A stretch of 64,000 nucleotides of DNA from Phytophthora colocasiae (lineage: Eukaryota; Oomycota; Peronosporomycetes; Peronosporales; Peronosporaceae), in assembly GCA_018806915.1 (NCBI GenBank), contig JAGKQI010000089.1:310001-374000 (forward strand), written 5' to 3'. Below, piece by piece: positions 1-9,851 of this stretch (positions within the stretch are counted from its first letter, which is position 1; each line of letters opens with the position of its first letter). The position numbers and the translations under genes were made by a program. The notes under the pieces were generated by a model. It had not been told where the DNA came from. It ran no database searches and saw nothing but the letters and a program-made list of their open reading frames with translations.

Positions 1-1163
1 ATATACAGACTTCGATGATCAGACCCCAGAGTCACGACTCTGGTATCCAGGCTACGCTGTACATAACTCTGATGAACATGATTCCAGACTCCTGATGAAC
101 AGGATACAAGACTCCGACACTCTGAAGTCCACCCCATACTGAAACCAAGTGTATCCAACACGACCTCACGCATTCAAGTGATAGCAACCAGCCCATCCCT
201 GTAAAGACATCATAATGTGTCGACTCGACAAGATCTGCTGCATCGACTACTATAGTGAGACCAAGTGAAGACTCCTGAGTTATACTGAGACCAACTGTAC
301 CTGAGATATGCCAGAAGAGAATACAGAAGACAGAAGAAAGAGAGAGAGATACGAGATAGATAACCAGAGAATTTAATTTACCTTGTTACGACAAGCGCTA
401 TCTGCCTGTTGCTTCATTATAGTATTAGGCCACAACAAGACTTTGAGTTGTGTGATCTCTCATCTATCAAGCCCTTTTAGGTGGAGATTAGCGTAACGTA
501 GAGACCTGAGAGGACCCACCTATTCCATTTCCTAGTTGGGTCGTTTGTCTTGTCTCTAGCGGTAGTTCATTTCATGTTGTACGTTTGGACAGATTCTGAG
601 TGCTAGACAGTCGCTCTCACGACGCTCGGTAGACTGGTATATATAACCGATTGTGTATTGGTTTATTTCCCTCTATATATTAGATGGTGGTGCGCGAAAG
701 TTACGGGACTACCAGACAGACCAGGTGTCTGGTGAACATTTCCCTAGTTGACCTGGAGTACTAGCCCACTGCTCAAGAGCCAGGAAAGAATAAGAGCAGC
801 TACATATTTGTATATCAGAACTCTATATCGCGGTTATCTCGGAAGTCTGGTAACAGGACTTCCCATTGTATTAATTCCTCTTTTGACGACAGAAATCTCT
901 GGTGAACACTAGTGTTTACCAGAGAATGTTCGACTCCCAAGCGCTCCTATGAGGACCAGAAGGACACCCGACGGTCTACGCAAGGAACCCTCACTCTCAC
1001 CAACACTTCCGGTCTCATTACCAAGACAACGAACCTACGAGGACAGCACAATGTAACACACGCCCGCCTTGCTGTGTGACTCTGATATCACTACCGGTAG
1101 TCACACTTCCGGGTTCACTGTACGCCCCTGCACCGCGGTAAAGGTTGCACCGACTTCGCGACA
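1..1163 (+). mobile_element. 3' part of a family-A LTR (solo LTR or 3' LTR)
   Basis: This stretch is a diverged, oppositely oriented copy of the LTRs at 11208-13093 and 26838-28712. It ends in GCGACA at 1163, the LTR end defined by those two copies. The next bases are GGAGAAGG, not the primer site that follows a 5' LTR, so this is a 3' LTR of a plus-strand element lying to the left, or a solo LTR. About 720 bp of its start lie outside the window. It carries the family-A motif, for example at 728-738. It is visibly more diverged than the two LTRs of element A are from each other, so it is an older insertion. Confidence 0.88.
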
Positions 1164-1402
1164 GGAGAAGGTGACAGTCGTGTATCGCCCAATGTCTGCA
1201 GCATGGTTCTCATGGTGCTTAATCCCTCGGCTTAATCACATCTATCAAGATGGTTGCGACTACTAGCGACGTTCTTCTGCTTTGTGAAGTATCGACGCTT
1301 TTCTAAAGCTTATAATCTAACTCATTTCATCTTTTGACGTCCACTGCACACTTCTTCTCCTCCTTCTTCCTTCTACACTACCTACGCTACTCGCCAGAGG
1401 TT

Positions 1403-2110
1403 ATGAGCCCAAGACAAGCCTCAAGCGACGACTTCCCACGACTCATCGGCGCCGAGAACTTCGACGTGTGGAAGGCTCGCGTGTGCGCAGCACTCGATGG
1501 CAAGCACCTACTCGGCTACGTGAAGCAGCTCGACTACGATGGTGTGTCAGACGATGAGAGTGAAGACAGCACTAACGACTTGCACGACGACGATAACCCT
1601 CCTACCAAGGCCACCAAGGATGCTGATGTCGACTCTGAAGCTGTGAACTACGAGGAGAGCGATGATGACCTAAAGCCGCCCTCGGACTCTGATGGTGACT
1701 CTGGAGCCAGCTCAGATGGATCGATCAAGCGCAAGGACCTTCCAGTTTCCAAGCTCGCCGAGCACGTAAGCACCTGAAGAAAGAGAAGCCTCAGCCTCTT
1801 ACCCAGCCGTCGCCAAGAAGCCAAGACCAAAGCCTTCTTGATGAAGACGATGGACAACATGCATGCGCGTCTGGTCAAGAATCTCAAGACTTCCTACGAG
1901 ATTTTAACTACATCTGCCAGAAGTACGAGGGAGCAGCATTTCACGGTGACCCGTATTTCATCCAACCCTACTTGATGGAGATCAAGTATGAGGAAGGATC
2001 CGACTTGACTGAATTCTTTCTCAAACTCGAGAACGCGATGAAAGCCGCGTCAGAAGCCACCGATTCGGTGATGACCGAGGGACAGAAGTGTATCTACCTG
2101 TTCCATTCGA
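1403..2110 (+). pseudogene. Ty1/Copia gag, N-terminal part
   Basis: From the ATG at 1403 the product has the gag-like opening with 'GAENFDVWKARVCAALDGK', the usual start of Copia gag (UBN2-type) proteins, followed by a very acidic D/E/S-rich stretch. The frame ends at 1777 (TGA). The reading continues in another frame with FNYICQKYEG and SDLTEFFLKLE, again typical of Copia gag, up to CIYLFHS. At 2110 the Helitron begins; removing it joins 'FHS' in frame to 'MSKSWKDDLR' at 4263. So the gag carries one frameshift plus the insertion. Its normal role would be assembly of the virus-like particle that packages the element RNA. Confidence 0.85.
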
Positions 2111-4262
2111 CTAGCGCTCGTGGGCATGGTTGGTCCCAGTAGTTTGATTAAGGTTAGACCAGTGAAGTTGAAAATATTATATGAGTCAAGGATTTTACAC
2201 ATGAGAACCGCAAAGAGATTTTATTCAAAAGAAATATGCACTTAGAACTCGAAGATCTCCTGATAGACAATGTTCTTGGTGAGTACGTTCCCGTCCTCGT
2301 CAATCGCTTCCGAGTCCACGGCTATCTTGATCGCCTTCCGTGAAGTCACCCTCGACAACGCTACATACAGCTGTCCATGCGCGATCACAGGGGACTCGAG
2401 GTAGATTCCTACGTGGTGAATCGACTGTCCTTGAGCCTTGTTGATCGTCATCGCAAATGCCGGAACCACAGGAAACTGTTTTCGCCGAAGCTTGAACAGG
2501 AATTCCTTGTCGTCATCTCCATTGTTTGGATCCGCTACACCTTCCAGACTGTCAACAGAGAGGTACTCTTTTGTTTCTCCTGATAGACGTTCCGAGACCA
2601 TGTCGTTAATTCGCCTCACACTTGCGTTCGTTGGTCCAAAAATGGCTCGTTCAACGAAGTAGTCATCCGGAAGATTGTCGTCACCAATACCAGGACACTG
2701 CATCAATAAACGCATTGACGTTGCGCTTTCGCCTGTTCCCATCCGGATCATCAACACCTCCATCAGCAGATGTTCCCGTTGGCGGTAGAAGATTGAAGTT
2801 TCGAGGTGCTTCCATGTCTTCGTTCTCTTTGGTTTCTTCGTCATCCCATCGATCATCCCCTCGTGTGCCTGGTATAATGCACATGTCATGTGGAAGACAT
2901 ATGTCGTTCTCACTGATATCGGAGTTCAGTGGATATCGACCCTCCCCAATCTGAAGCAAGAAGCCGGAAAACTCTGTCAATTCAGCGGCGCTTGCTGGGT
3001 CCGGAGCCGTCTGAAAACGCATATTCTCCGTCAGACGCACTTGCCGTAAATGGCTCCACAGTGGGGAAGACTTGAAGCAAGCCTCCAGCGTTTCTGCTCG
3101 AGTAGTATCCTTCAACACAGGCAGGATCTGTCGATGGTCTCCACTGAAAACCATGACCTTGCCTCCGAATGGCTCCAACTCGTTCTTCATAAAATCCCGG
3201 AACGACCGATCCACAGCTTCGAAACACGCTATATGCATCATAGGAACTTCGTCCCAGATGATTAAGCTTGCCTTGCGGATCCGTTCTGCCTTCTGTCTCT
3301 GCCAAGACAGACTACATGTTGAAAACTCAACCAGTTTAAGCGGGATCCAAAATGTAGAATGTGCCGTGTGTCCCCCTGTCAACAACGTCGCTGCGATTCC
3401 AATGGAAGCCACTGCAATCGCTACCTTTCTCTGTAGACGAACATGAGCAAGTATCTGCTCCAGCAAGAACGATTTACCAGTTCCACCCGGGCCGTCCACA
3501 AAAAGCAGCTTCTGTCCACCAACTGGGTGGTTTACAGCTTGGACGACTTGGGCAAAAATGGCTTTCTGGTTCTGGTTCATCTGATCCGCAAGCGGCACAG
3601 TTCTCTCAAGGTCGTCCGGTTCGTACGATGCTATCTCCTGCGCGACGATATCCATAGGATCCGCAGACTGGCGTGCGACTTCATCAGAAACGGTGCTATA
3701 CCTTTCGAGACCAGGAAGTCCATACATACGCAGCGTTTTTCCGTACGAAATCAGATAGTCCGCTAGCCACATCAGACACTTATACTCTGCCATGCGCAAG
3801 CTGACTTCCTCGTCACGGCAAATGTTGTTTTGTGCGTCTCTTTCCTGGATGGATCTGAAAAAGTCTTCTGACAAATCCTTCTTAAACCGATCCCACAGAG
3901 CGGCGGCATGGTCGAAGCAACATATCTTCCGTACAGTACTTTTAACGATCACCCCGGGTCTTGCATACACAGGTTGAAAAACGCAGTCAACCTCTTTATT
4001 CGAGATCGTTCCGTTAGGTTCGAAAAATCCGATTAAGTCCGATGCGGACGGTGCTACTTTTGTAATTTCTGCAAAAATAATGCGGAAAGTGCTAGTTTTG
4101 TAATTTTTGGAAAGAAGGTTCCAGTCAATAGGGTAGGTGCAGTTGCTTTGATAGGAGAAAAGTGTATTGAGACGCGCACCAAAAAAGATGCCAACCGAGA
4201 GGCTCAGGCCGGTGGAGAGGGGCGTGACCGACGGACACGTTACGATCTTACTGAGAGGTAGA
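2111..4262 (-). mobile_element. Helitron, 2152 bp, both ends defined
   Basis: Read on the minus strand the insert begins with TCTACCTCTC (at 4262) and ends with CTAG (at 2111). These match the Helitron rule 5'-TC...CTRR-3'. The flanking host bases are A before the 5' end and T after the 3' end, the expected AT target without duplication. Removing the insert restores the Copia gag frame exactly. Inside lies only the helicase half of a RepHel protein on the minus strand; no Rep endonuclease domain is present, so this copy is non-autonomous. I did not find a clear 3' hairpin near CTAG beyond the short palindrome AGCGCT. Confidence 0.85.
2242..4080 (-). pseudogene. Helitron RepHel protein, helicase half (PIF1-like)
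   Basis: The product shows a Walker A motif (DGPGGTGKSFLLE), Walker B-like 'LIIWDEVPMM', motif III-like 'VFSGDHRQILPV', and near the C-terminus 'AFAMTINKAQGQSIHHVGIY' and 'HGQLYVALSRVTS', the signature end of Helitron helicases. In a complete RepHel this 5'-3' DNA helicase follows a zinc finger and a HUH-type Rep nuclease; those parts are absent. The upstream part near 3900 (LWDRFKKDLSEDF) belongs to the linker before the helicase. A frameshift at about 2700 separates the piece ending at 2681 from the piece ending at 2242. Sequence between 4080 and 4262 reads open but I see no family match there. Confidence 0.88.
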
Positions 4263-4690
4263 TGTCCAAGTCGTGGAAGGATGATCTCCGCCTTGGGAAG
4301 GGCCAACGGAAGTATATCCCGTATGAAGATCTCAAGCAGAGTATCGAAGGCAAGGTTTGCGACTTCCAAGTTCAGGAGCGTTACACCTTGGCCAAGGGTA
4401 CCCTGAGACTCCTGCAACCAAAGGTGAGCGAGCTCTTGTGGCAACTGGGCCTTCTGCATCGCATCCTACAGAGCGCGACAATGCCAATATCTGCTCGTAC
4501 TGTGATCGCCCACGCAACATTCGCGAGTGCCGCGGTCTATAAAAAGACCTGCGTGATGGACGAGTGAAGGCTGGAACGGTACTCCCTGGTAATTTCGCTT
4601 TCAAGGGTAACTCGAAGCGGGATCATCCGCATCGGAACTCGAACTACGGGCGCAACTACAAGGGAAATACCGACCGAGACTTCAACGACC
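4263..4690 (+). pseudogene. Ty1/Copia gag, C-terminal part with zinc knuckle
   Basis: This resumes the gag after the Helitron: 'MSKSWKDDLRLGKGQRKYIP' and 'RYTLAKGT' are standard Copia gag segments, and 'ICSYCDRPRNIRECRG' is a damaged CCHC zinc knuckle that would bind the genomic RNA. The frame changes at least once between 4400 and 4500. At about 4690 the gag sequence is joined directly to the end of pol, so everything between was deleted. The orientation and order match the N-terminal part at 1403-2110. Confidence 0.8.
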
Positions 4691-4694
4691 CGAC

Positions 4695-5275
4695 ATGGCA
4701 TTCTACATCCCCGAGGTCAGTCAGTTCCTAGCCAATCCAGGCATGGAACATTGGAAAGTTGTCATTCGTGGACTAAAGTATCTATCAGGAACGAAAGAAT
4801 ACGGTCTCCTTCTGGGAGGCTCGTCCGACGTTACCTCGGAGAACCTAGCCGACCAGCTACTTGCCTACAGTGACTCTGACTATACTAACTGCCCCGACAC
4901 GAGAAGCTCCGTCGGTAGATATGTGAATATGCTCCAATCTCATGGCTCTCGCGGAAGCACCACACTGTGGTTCTCCCAACACAGAAGCAGAATATATCGC
5001 CCTGTGTCACTGCATGCAAGACATGATTTTCCTCAAACTTCTCCTCAAAGAACTTGGCTTTGATACAACGCAGGCTAACATCATTTATGAGGACAACCAA
5101 ATCTGCATCAAAATCTACTACAACCCTGAACTTCGCGGACGATCAAAGCATATACACGTACGATATTGTTTCGTACAAGAAAAGGTAAGAACAGCATGAA
5201 TTCAACGTCACCTACTACAATACGAAAGAGATGATAGCTGACATCTTCACTAAAGCTTTAGACTCAGAGAACTAA
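4695..5275 (+). pseudogene. Ty1/Copia pol, C-terminal RNase H remnant
   Basis: The first part reads 'HWKVVIRGLKYLSGTKEYGL' and 'AYSDSDYTNCPDTRSSVG', the hallmark of the Copia reverse transcriptase/RNase H boundary (D in the SDSDY motif). After a frameshift near 4935 the text 'TEAEYIALCHCMQDM' gives the RNase H glutamate and 'YEDNQICIKI' the following aspartate region, then 'KEMIADIFTKAL' closes the polyprotein. In life the domain removes RNA from RNA:DNA hybrids. A stop interrupts the last segment near 5199. Only this terminal fifth of pol remains. Confidence 0.85.
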
Positions 5276-5279
5276 GGGC

Positions 5280-5577
5280 CAAGCTCAGGGTAAAACCCCT
5301 GAAAGTTGGATCCAGCCACGCAGTAGAGAAATACACTGATAATACAACTGCATGAAGCGTGCCTATCTCCTGCGTCCTTTTAGATTTTTTCCCCACTGGG
5401 TTTTATCTTCTTGTTCGCTTAAGGTTTTCCCTCGTTGAGGTTTTCCTGGTCAAGTTCCAAATTATGTAGGCACATGAGTTTATATACAACAAACCATGCA
5501 CAAAAGACAAATTTGCTGGGAAGGTCCATTATCGGTTAGGCAAACCCGCGAAAATCCTACCGACTCCTATCATCTAC
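5280..5577. other. Non-coding stretch after the Copia remnant
   Basis: About 300 bp without a supported ORF. It contains pyrimidine-rich repeats of the type GGTTTTCCCTCGTTGAGG that often follow Copia pol in related genomes, but no LTR boundary can be shown. Confidence 0.5.
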
Positions 5578-7027
5578 TTAAAGAATGAATGGACGAATAA
5601 ATGCATAGAAGTTGATCCACCCCTTTGCGGACGTGATCGGCTTACCTTGTTCGCTCTTCTTGTTGTAGACGAGGCGTTTTCTCCCTTGGAAAGTAAGCAC
5701 TGCAGCATGGCCTATGTGGCTGTGGTTGTAGGCAGCAACGATGTAGGCTCCATTTTCTCCTTCATCACACGAGCACCACGGCAACCTGGCGTCACGTAGT
5801 TGTTCTTGACAAAGGCGTAGTGGTTAATGTCTCGATCTGCCTCTCGCAGCCGAATCATGAAGTCTCGCACGTCAATCCACGTGGCCCCTGCTCGAAGATT
5901 TTGGTTGTAGAGCACGAGCCTGTCGTCAATGAATTGCTCGATATTCTGCTCCGTGACGAGGCCCGGGTGGCCCAACAACTTCGCTGCACGCTTCAACGCT
6001 TAGAAAACGCACAAATTGTCTTCGTCTGCTCCAATCAGCCCGTAACCTTCGTCATCTTCCTTCCAGAATGTCTCGAACAACGGCAGTGACGAAGCCTTCC
6101 AGCGATCAACAAGAGCCATCTCTGCCTCGACGTCGTCTTCCTCTAACTTGGACCGCGGTTCCCATGACCGCATGTACAGTCTCGTGCAAGCTCTGTCGGC
6201 GTGTACCCAAAGCACCTTGTACTCTACTCCCAGAGATATTTCACCGCGATCATTAATGTAGGCGACTTGCCAGGTCTCCACGGTGGTGACGAATTTTTTA
6301 CCGATAGAAATATCTCCACCAGTGTAGTACTCCCCAGAAATTAGGTAATACAATTTCTCGAAGACGGTACTCGTTTGGACAGTCTGATCGGCCATGTCAC
6401 TCTTTCCATCCGTAACGGTACTCTTTCCGTCATCCACGGTACTCATTTGGCCAGTTACGTCATCCACGGTACTCGCTTGGCTAGTTGCGTCGCCCTCGGT
6501 ACTCGATTCGTCACTCCCGGAACTCACAACCGCGGTACTGATGTCTCCGGGTCTACCGCACTTGCAATTGAGACACAGGGAGTGCTTGATGGCGTTGGTC
6601 ACCGCCTCCTTCTTTGACACATCGCGCTTAATTAACTCAACCTGATGTCCTAGCTTCTGACTATGTTTTTCGAATTCAGCCAACTTTTTCTTTGAGCAAA
6701 ACAATTTTCTCTAATGCTTCCCCTGCACGTACTTCAGCCAGATCGTACAATATGTACAAACCCATTTCTGGTTCGTTGTAATATCGGTTGCAGACTGCTC
6801 GATGCCGTCTCGGGGTTGATTTAATTCATCGTCAGACATGGGTACACTTTGAACGATCTCTGTGACGAGTTTAGTGGCCTCCAGCATTTCCTCAGGTGGC
6901 TTACTAGCCTCCAGGGCAGCAGCAGCGGCAGTATTAACAGTCCTTGATACGGCTTGCGTGCTGGCTGCAGACGCATTTCTCCCCCCCCCTCTTTTCGTGA
7001 GGCCCTACCTACCGGCTTAGTACGCAT
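5578..7027 (-). pseudogene. Zinc-finger / chromo-like / OTU-like cysteine-protease-like protein, broken
   Basis: Reading from the ATG at 7027: a basic start, an Ala-rich stretch, a C-x2-C...H-x5-H candidate zinc finger (VCTYC ... HSQKLGHQ), a short coiled coil (KKKLAEFEKH), Thr/Ser-rich repeats, a chromo-like segment (WQVAYINDRG ... VEYKVLWV), and a C-terminal part with 'EDNLCVF' and 'NHSHIGHAAVLTF', plausible Cys and His of a cysteine protease. Breaks: a frameshift in the run of G near 6985, TAG at 6711-6713, TAA just after EDNLCVF (near 5997), and a frameshift near 5775. It is homologous in its last two domains to the gene at 62904-64000 (compare MALVDRWKASS with MVRIDKWKDHF). Function unknown; the protease reading rests on motif spacing only. 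Confidence 0.6.
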
Positions 7028-7312
7028 AGTGTTGTCCGAATTCCTACCGGGGCGTGTCCTTGCGGTGTCTAACTTCCCTAATCGGACAAAGTGTCGACAG
7101 CAGCCGCTAGGCTACCTCCGGCGGTGTTTCAAGACTGAGGAATTCTTATTTTTAAAATTCTGACCCTTGGTAGTTGGTATACCTGGCTGTATGTTATGAG
7201 GCAGGGAGGCTGTTGAAGTAACCTCTCAACTGTTTGCCTACCTTTGATGTAAGATAACTGGCTCTCATAGAGCCTGCTATAGCCACTATATTGCTGTTTC
7301 ACCTTACTCAAT
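7028..7312. other. Intergenic stretch, nothing recognised
   Basis: About 285 bp upstream of both the minus-strand pseudogene ending at 7027 and the small ORF at 7313. No family match or repeat was seen. Confidence 0.5.
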
Positions 7313-7549
7313 ATGGCAGACGCTTTACATCGTGAAGAAGCTGGTCTGGTTGTCGACGAGGAAGAAAAGAATGAGGAGGAAGATACGCGCCCTATCGACC
7401 GTATTCCATTCCCTGATCACGACGATAAAACATTTCCACAGGAGAGTATTTCGTTACGTAGCCTATGCGGACAGAAGGTGTCGCTCGGTCGGCTGCGCAC
7501 AAAGGAAAACATAAGTACGCACCGTCGACTCGATTTCACAAGGTTGTAA
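7313..7549 (+). CDS. Small acidic ORF of unknown function
   Basis: A 78-codon ORF starts with ATG at 7313 and encodes an acidic N-terminus (EEAGLVVDEEEKNEEEDTRP). A GTAAGT donor lies at its end (about 7547) and CATCTCAG follows about 40 bp later, so the ORF may be the first exon of a lost transposon gene. No homology is recognised and it could be chance. Confidence 0.25.
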   Translation: MADALHREEAGLVVDEEEKNEEEDTRPIDRIPFPDHDDKTFPQESISLRSLCGQKVSLGRLRTKENISTHRRLDFTRL

Positions 7550-7782
7550 GTAAATGTACTTGTTTCACATGCACATTTACCATCTCAGTGTACTTGCCGT
7601 TCTATCCACCTAAAATGAGCACGCCGGTCCTCTACTATGACCGAAGTTACCATTGACACTATGGACTGTTCACTATCCAATACGCGTGCCACCGTTAGCC
7701 CATTTGGTGATCAGAAAATAGAGACGACAGCAAGTACAAGCGACACGGTACTTCTTGGAAAGACGAATTGACAGGACCAGCG

Positions 7783-7822
7783 GGACTAGGTGGGACTAGG
7801 TGGGACAGGGTGGGACTGGAGT
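7783..7822 (+). repeat. Four G-tracts in a 10-bp tandem repeat (possible G-quadruplex)
   Basis: The unit GGGACTAGGT is repeated with small changes, giving four GGG runs separated by 7-nt loops. This fits the loose G-quadruplex pattern. Confidence 0.5.
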
Positions 7823-8249
7823 AGTGTATCTAGTGTGACCATCGAAAGGCGAAAAGCCGTCACATCGGATGACTCGTTTGGTACTTGCACACATCGGCCC
7901 ATCTAAACTAACCATCGCAAGCTATGGATCGTGAGGCACAGCTGACACGTACCTCACAACACGGCGTTGTGGAGTACGCAGAGTGAGAGAGAGCGTTGGC
8001 GAGATTGGTGTCGAGCGGTAGTATGGGAGTGTTATGTAGTAGGGGTATTGTGTGTGGCGAACAATATGGAGCGTGAAGAGAGGTCGATGTAATAGTATGT
8101 AGGGTGTGTAAGGTGTGTATGGTGCGTATGGTATGCGTGCAGTTCACTGTCGTCTCCTTCTTCCATTGCAAATAATACTGTATCCCAGTATGTAACGACA
8201 TCATCAACCTGAAAGTCGTCTTCTTCTTCATCTCTAGCAGAGTCCTGAT
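7823..8249. other. Non-coding, GT-rich stretch
   Basis: Contains low-complexity GTGTGTATGG-type sequence around 8090-8140. Minus-strand ORFs here are translations of this low-complexity tract and are not supported. Confidence 0.5.
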
Positions 8250-9437
8250 TCATCGCAGGTCGGTTCTGAGCTGGGCAAACGGTAATAAAATCCACGAGCT
8301 TGAGCTTCGGCGATCTGGCGTGCTGAATGCTGATACCTTGGCGAATTCGTTGCAAACCTCATTCGCTTTTGTGGTGTCTTTTCCTCGATTTTTTAATGCC
8401 TTTTCCCGCAATGCTTTCCTTATAGCTGCCCAACTCCTTGCCTTCTCTGCGTCCATCCTGTTGCGAAGTGAACTGTGAATTAGCGCCAGCTCCGAAAAAT
8501 ACCGCTCACAGGTTGCTGTATTCACGGAAACTGCGAGTAAAGCCAGCGCTAGCTTTGGGAGGTAATGAGTCGGGTTCTTGTTCTTCAGATGACGCCAAAA
8601 TGCTGCTAAAGGAACTGGTTCCTTACGCGTGTATGTGCCGTCCAGACAGTCATCCAGCTCCCCAGCAATCGTGACAGAGTTATCATTTAAGAAGTCGTCT
8701 GTAGTTGTACTCCGCAATTTCACAAATACTTCGACGGCCAGATACTTTTATGTCTACCAATTGCACGGCGCCTTTGTAATAGGCTGGATGTAGTTAGAGT
8801 GCAAGCATGAATAGTGGCTGCTCACAGTCCGCCCACCCGCCCACCTTGCTCCAATCAATCTCAAAAGATCATCGCAGTAAAGGCTAGTTCTGTACTTGTT
8901 GTATAGATCTCGGAAAGCAATTACCACATCCGCAGGCGTGTTTTCATCACCTTGGAGCTTAAACCAAGCGAAGCATATTGGGTTCACTACTTGCTATGCG
9001 GCCTTCAAAAATGTCCAAAATTCAGGATCTTCTAATACACGTAGAGTCGAATTGAAATTAGGATCGTTACGATACTTAACCGCGGAGACTTGCATTGCAG
9101 TTTTCATTCGAAGAAGAGAAGCGAAGCACGCTTGTTTTCAGTTCCACCGCGTTGAGCATAGCATCTTAAATTGCCACGGCCCTCCATAATATGGGGGGCC
9201 GTCATATTATGTGTGTTCCATTTGTGCTTGTACGCGGGGCAGCCATTTTGACGAAGAAGCATTTAGGAGTTTCACCAGAGCTTGAGCTTGAGCTAAACCC
9301 TGCCGAAATGAATCAATTCTGAGAATACTTTTCATCAGATTGTTCATATCATGCGCAATGCACTTCAGGGTGCCAAAATGTTTCGGCATCGGCGACATTG
9401 ACCAGCGTCGTCTGGGACTACCCCACCGATGCACCAC
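8250..9437 (-). pseudogene. hAT-family DNA transposase relic
   Basis: The C-terminal piece (8723-8250) contains 'VNTATCERYFSELALIHSSL' followed by RNRMDAEK, the diagnostic hAT dimerisation domain. Upstream, in other frames, are 'NPICFAWFKLQGDENTPADV' (near 8985), a segment with 'STRWN' and 'LRVLEDPEFWTFLKAA' (about 9010-9160), and 'FRQGLAQAQALVKLLNASSS' (near 9330). These read as successive parts of one hAT transposase broken by stops and frameshifts. No terminal inverted repeats were identified. Active hAT enzymes cut DNA with hairpin formation on the flank and leave 8-bp target duplications; none is visible here. Confidence 0.8.
9176..9211. repeat. Overlapping short inverted repeats
   Basis: ACGGCCCTCCATA and TATGGGGGGCCGT flank a single A with one mismatch (9176-9202), and CATAATATG/CATATTATG form a second, overlapping pair (9185-9211). 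This could be a transposon end or hairpin; no matching partner was found. Confidence 0.6.
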
Positions 9438-9851
9438 CCTTTTGGCTTAGCGTTCTCCATTAACCCGTTCGCGAACACAGTGACTTTGTATACTATACAA
9501 ACTCAAGACAATCGAAAACGGAAGGTAGCAAAACGCTCCCTTCGATGTGTAGCCATTTCGAAGGGTCGGCAACCGATAAGATGGCTACAAAACAGATGGG
9601 AGCAAAACGCCCCCATCGATGCCTTTCAAATAAGCTCTGCTATTGGCCAAAAAAAATTTTCATCTGAGAATTCGATTCGAAAGGACACTCGCCCCAGCGG
9701 ATTGGCTGAACGCAGCTACTAACATGAGTGGTATCAGCGATATCTTCGGCATATCTTACGAAGTAGGTACATGACTAATGTTCTAGCGAGCAGCTGCCAG
9801 GCTTCTTCGGATATATTCCTCCCTCACTTCGGAAAACAACTTGGAAGAGTG
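9438..9851. other. Stretch between hAT relic and piggyBac gene
   Basis: No gene supported. An imperfect duplication of a segment like AAACGCTCCCTTCGATG / AAACGCCCCCATCGATG occurs at about 9530 and 9605. The promoter of the piggyBac-like gene would lie here. Confidence 0.4.

Larger units (their letters stand above)
1164..5279 (+). mobile_element. Degraded Ty1/Copia retrotransposon carrying a nested Helitron
   Basis: The gag start (1403), a gag C-terminal part with zinc knuckle (4263-4690) and a pol C-terminal RNase H (4695-5275) lie in order on the plus strand. Protease, integrase and most of the reverse transcriptase are deleted at about 4690. A Helitron sits inside gag. No pair of Copia LTRs could be delimited. 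Bases 1164-1402 would be LTR/leader sequence and hold no ORF I can support. Reading-frame breaks are present in every coding part, so the element is dead. Confidence 0.85.

Noticed and set aside
1..1163. 5' LTR of an element extending right into the Copia remnant
   Set aside because: No primer site follows 1163, and the sequence to the right is Copia gag, not family-A gag.
2240..4110. Host PIF1 helicase gene
   Set aside because: The C-terminal signature and the flanking TC/CTAG ends in an AT target identify a Helitron helicase, not the cellular gene.
8040..8231. Minus-strand ORFs rich in Thr/His/Ile
   Set aside because: They translate a GT-rich low-complexity tract and have no family resemblance.
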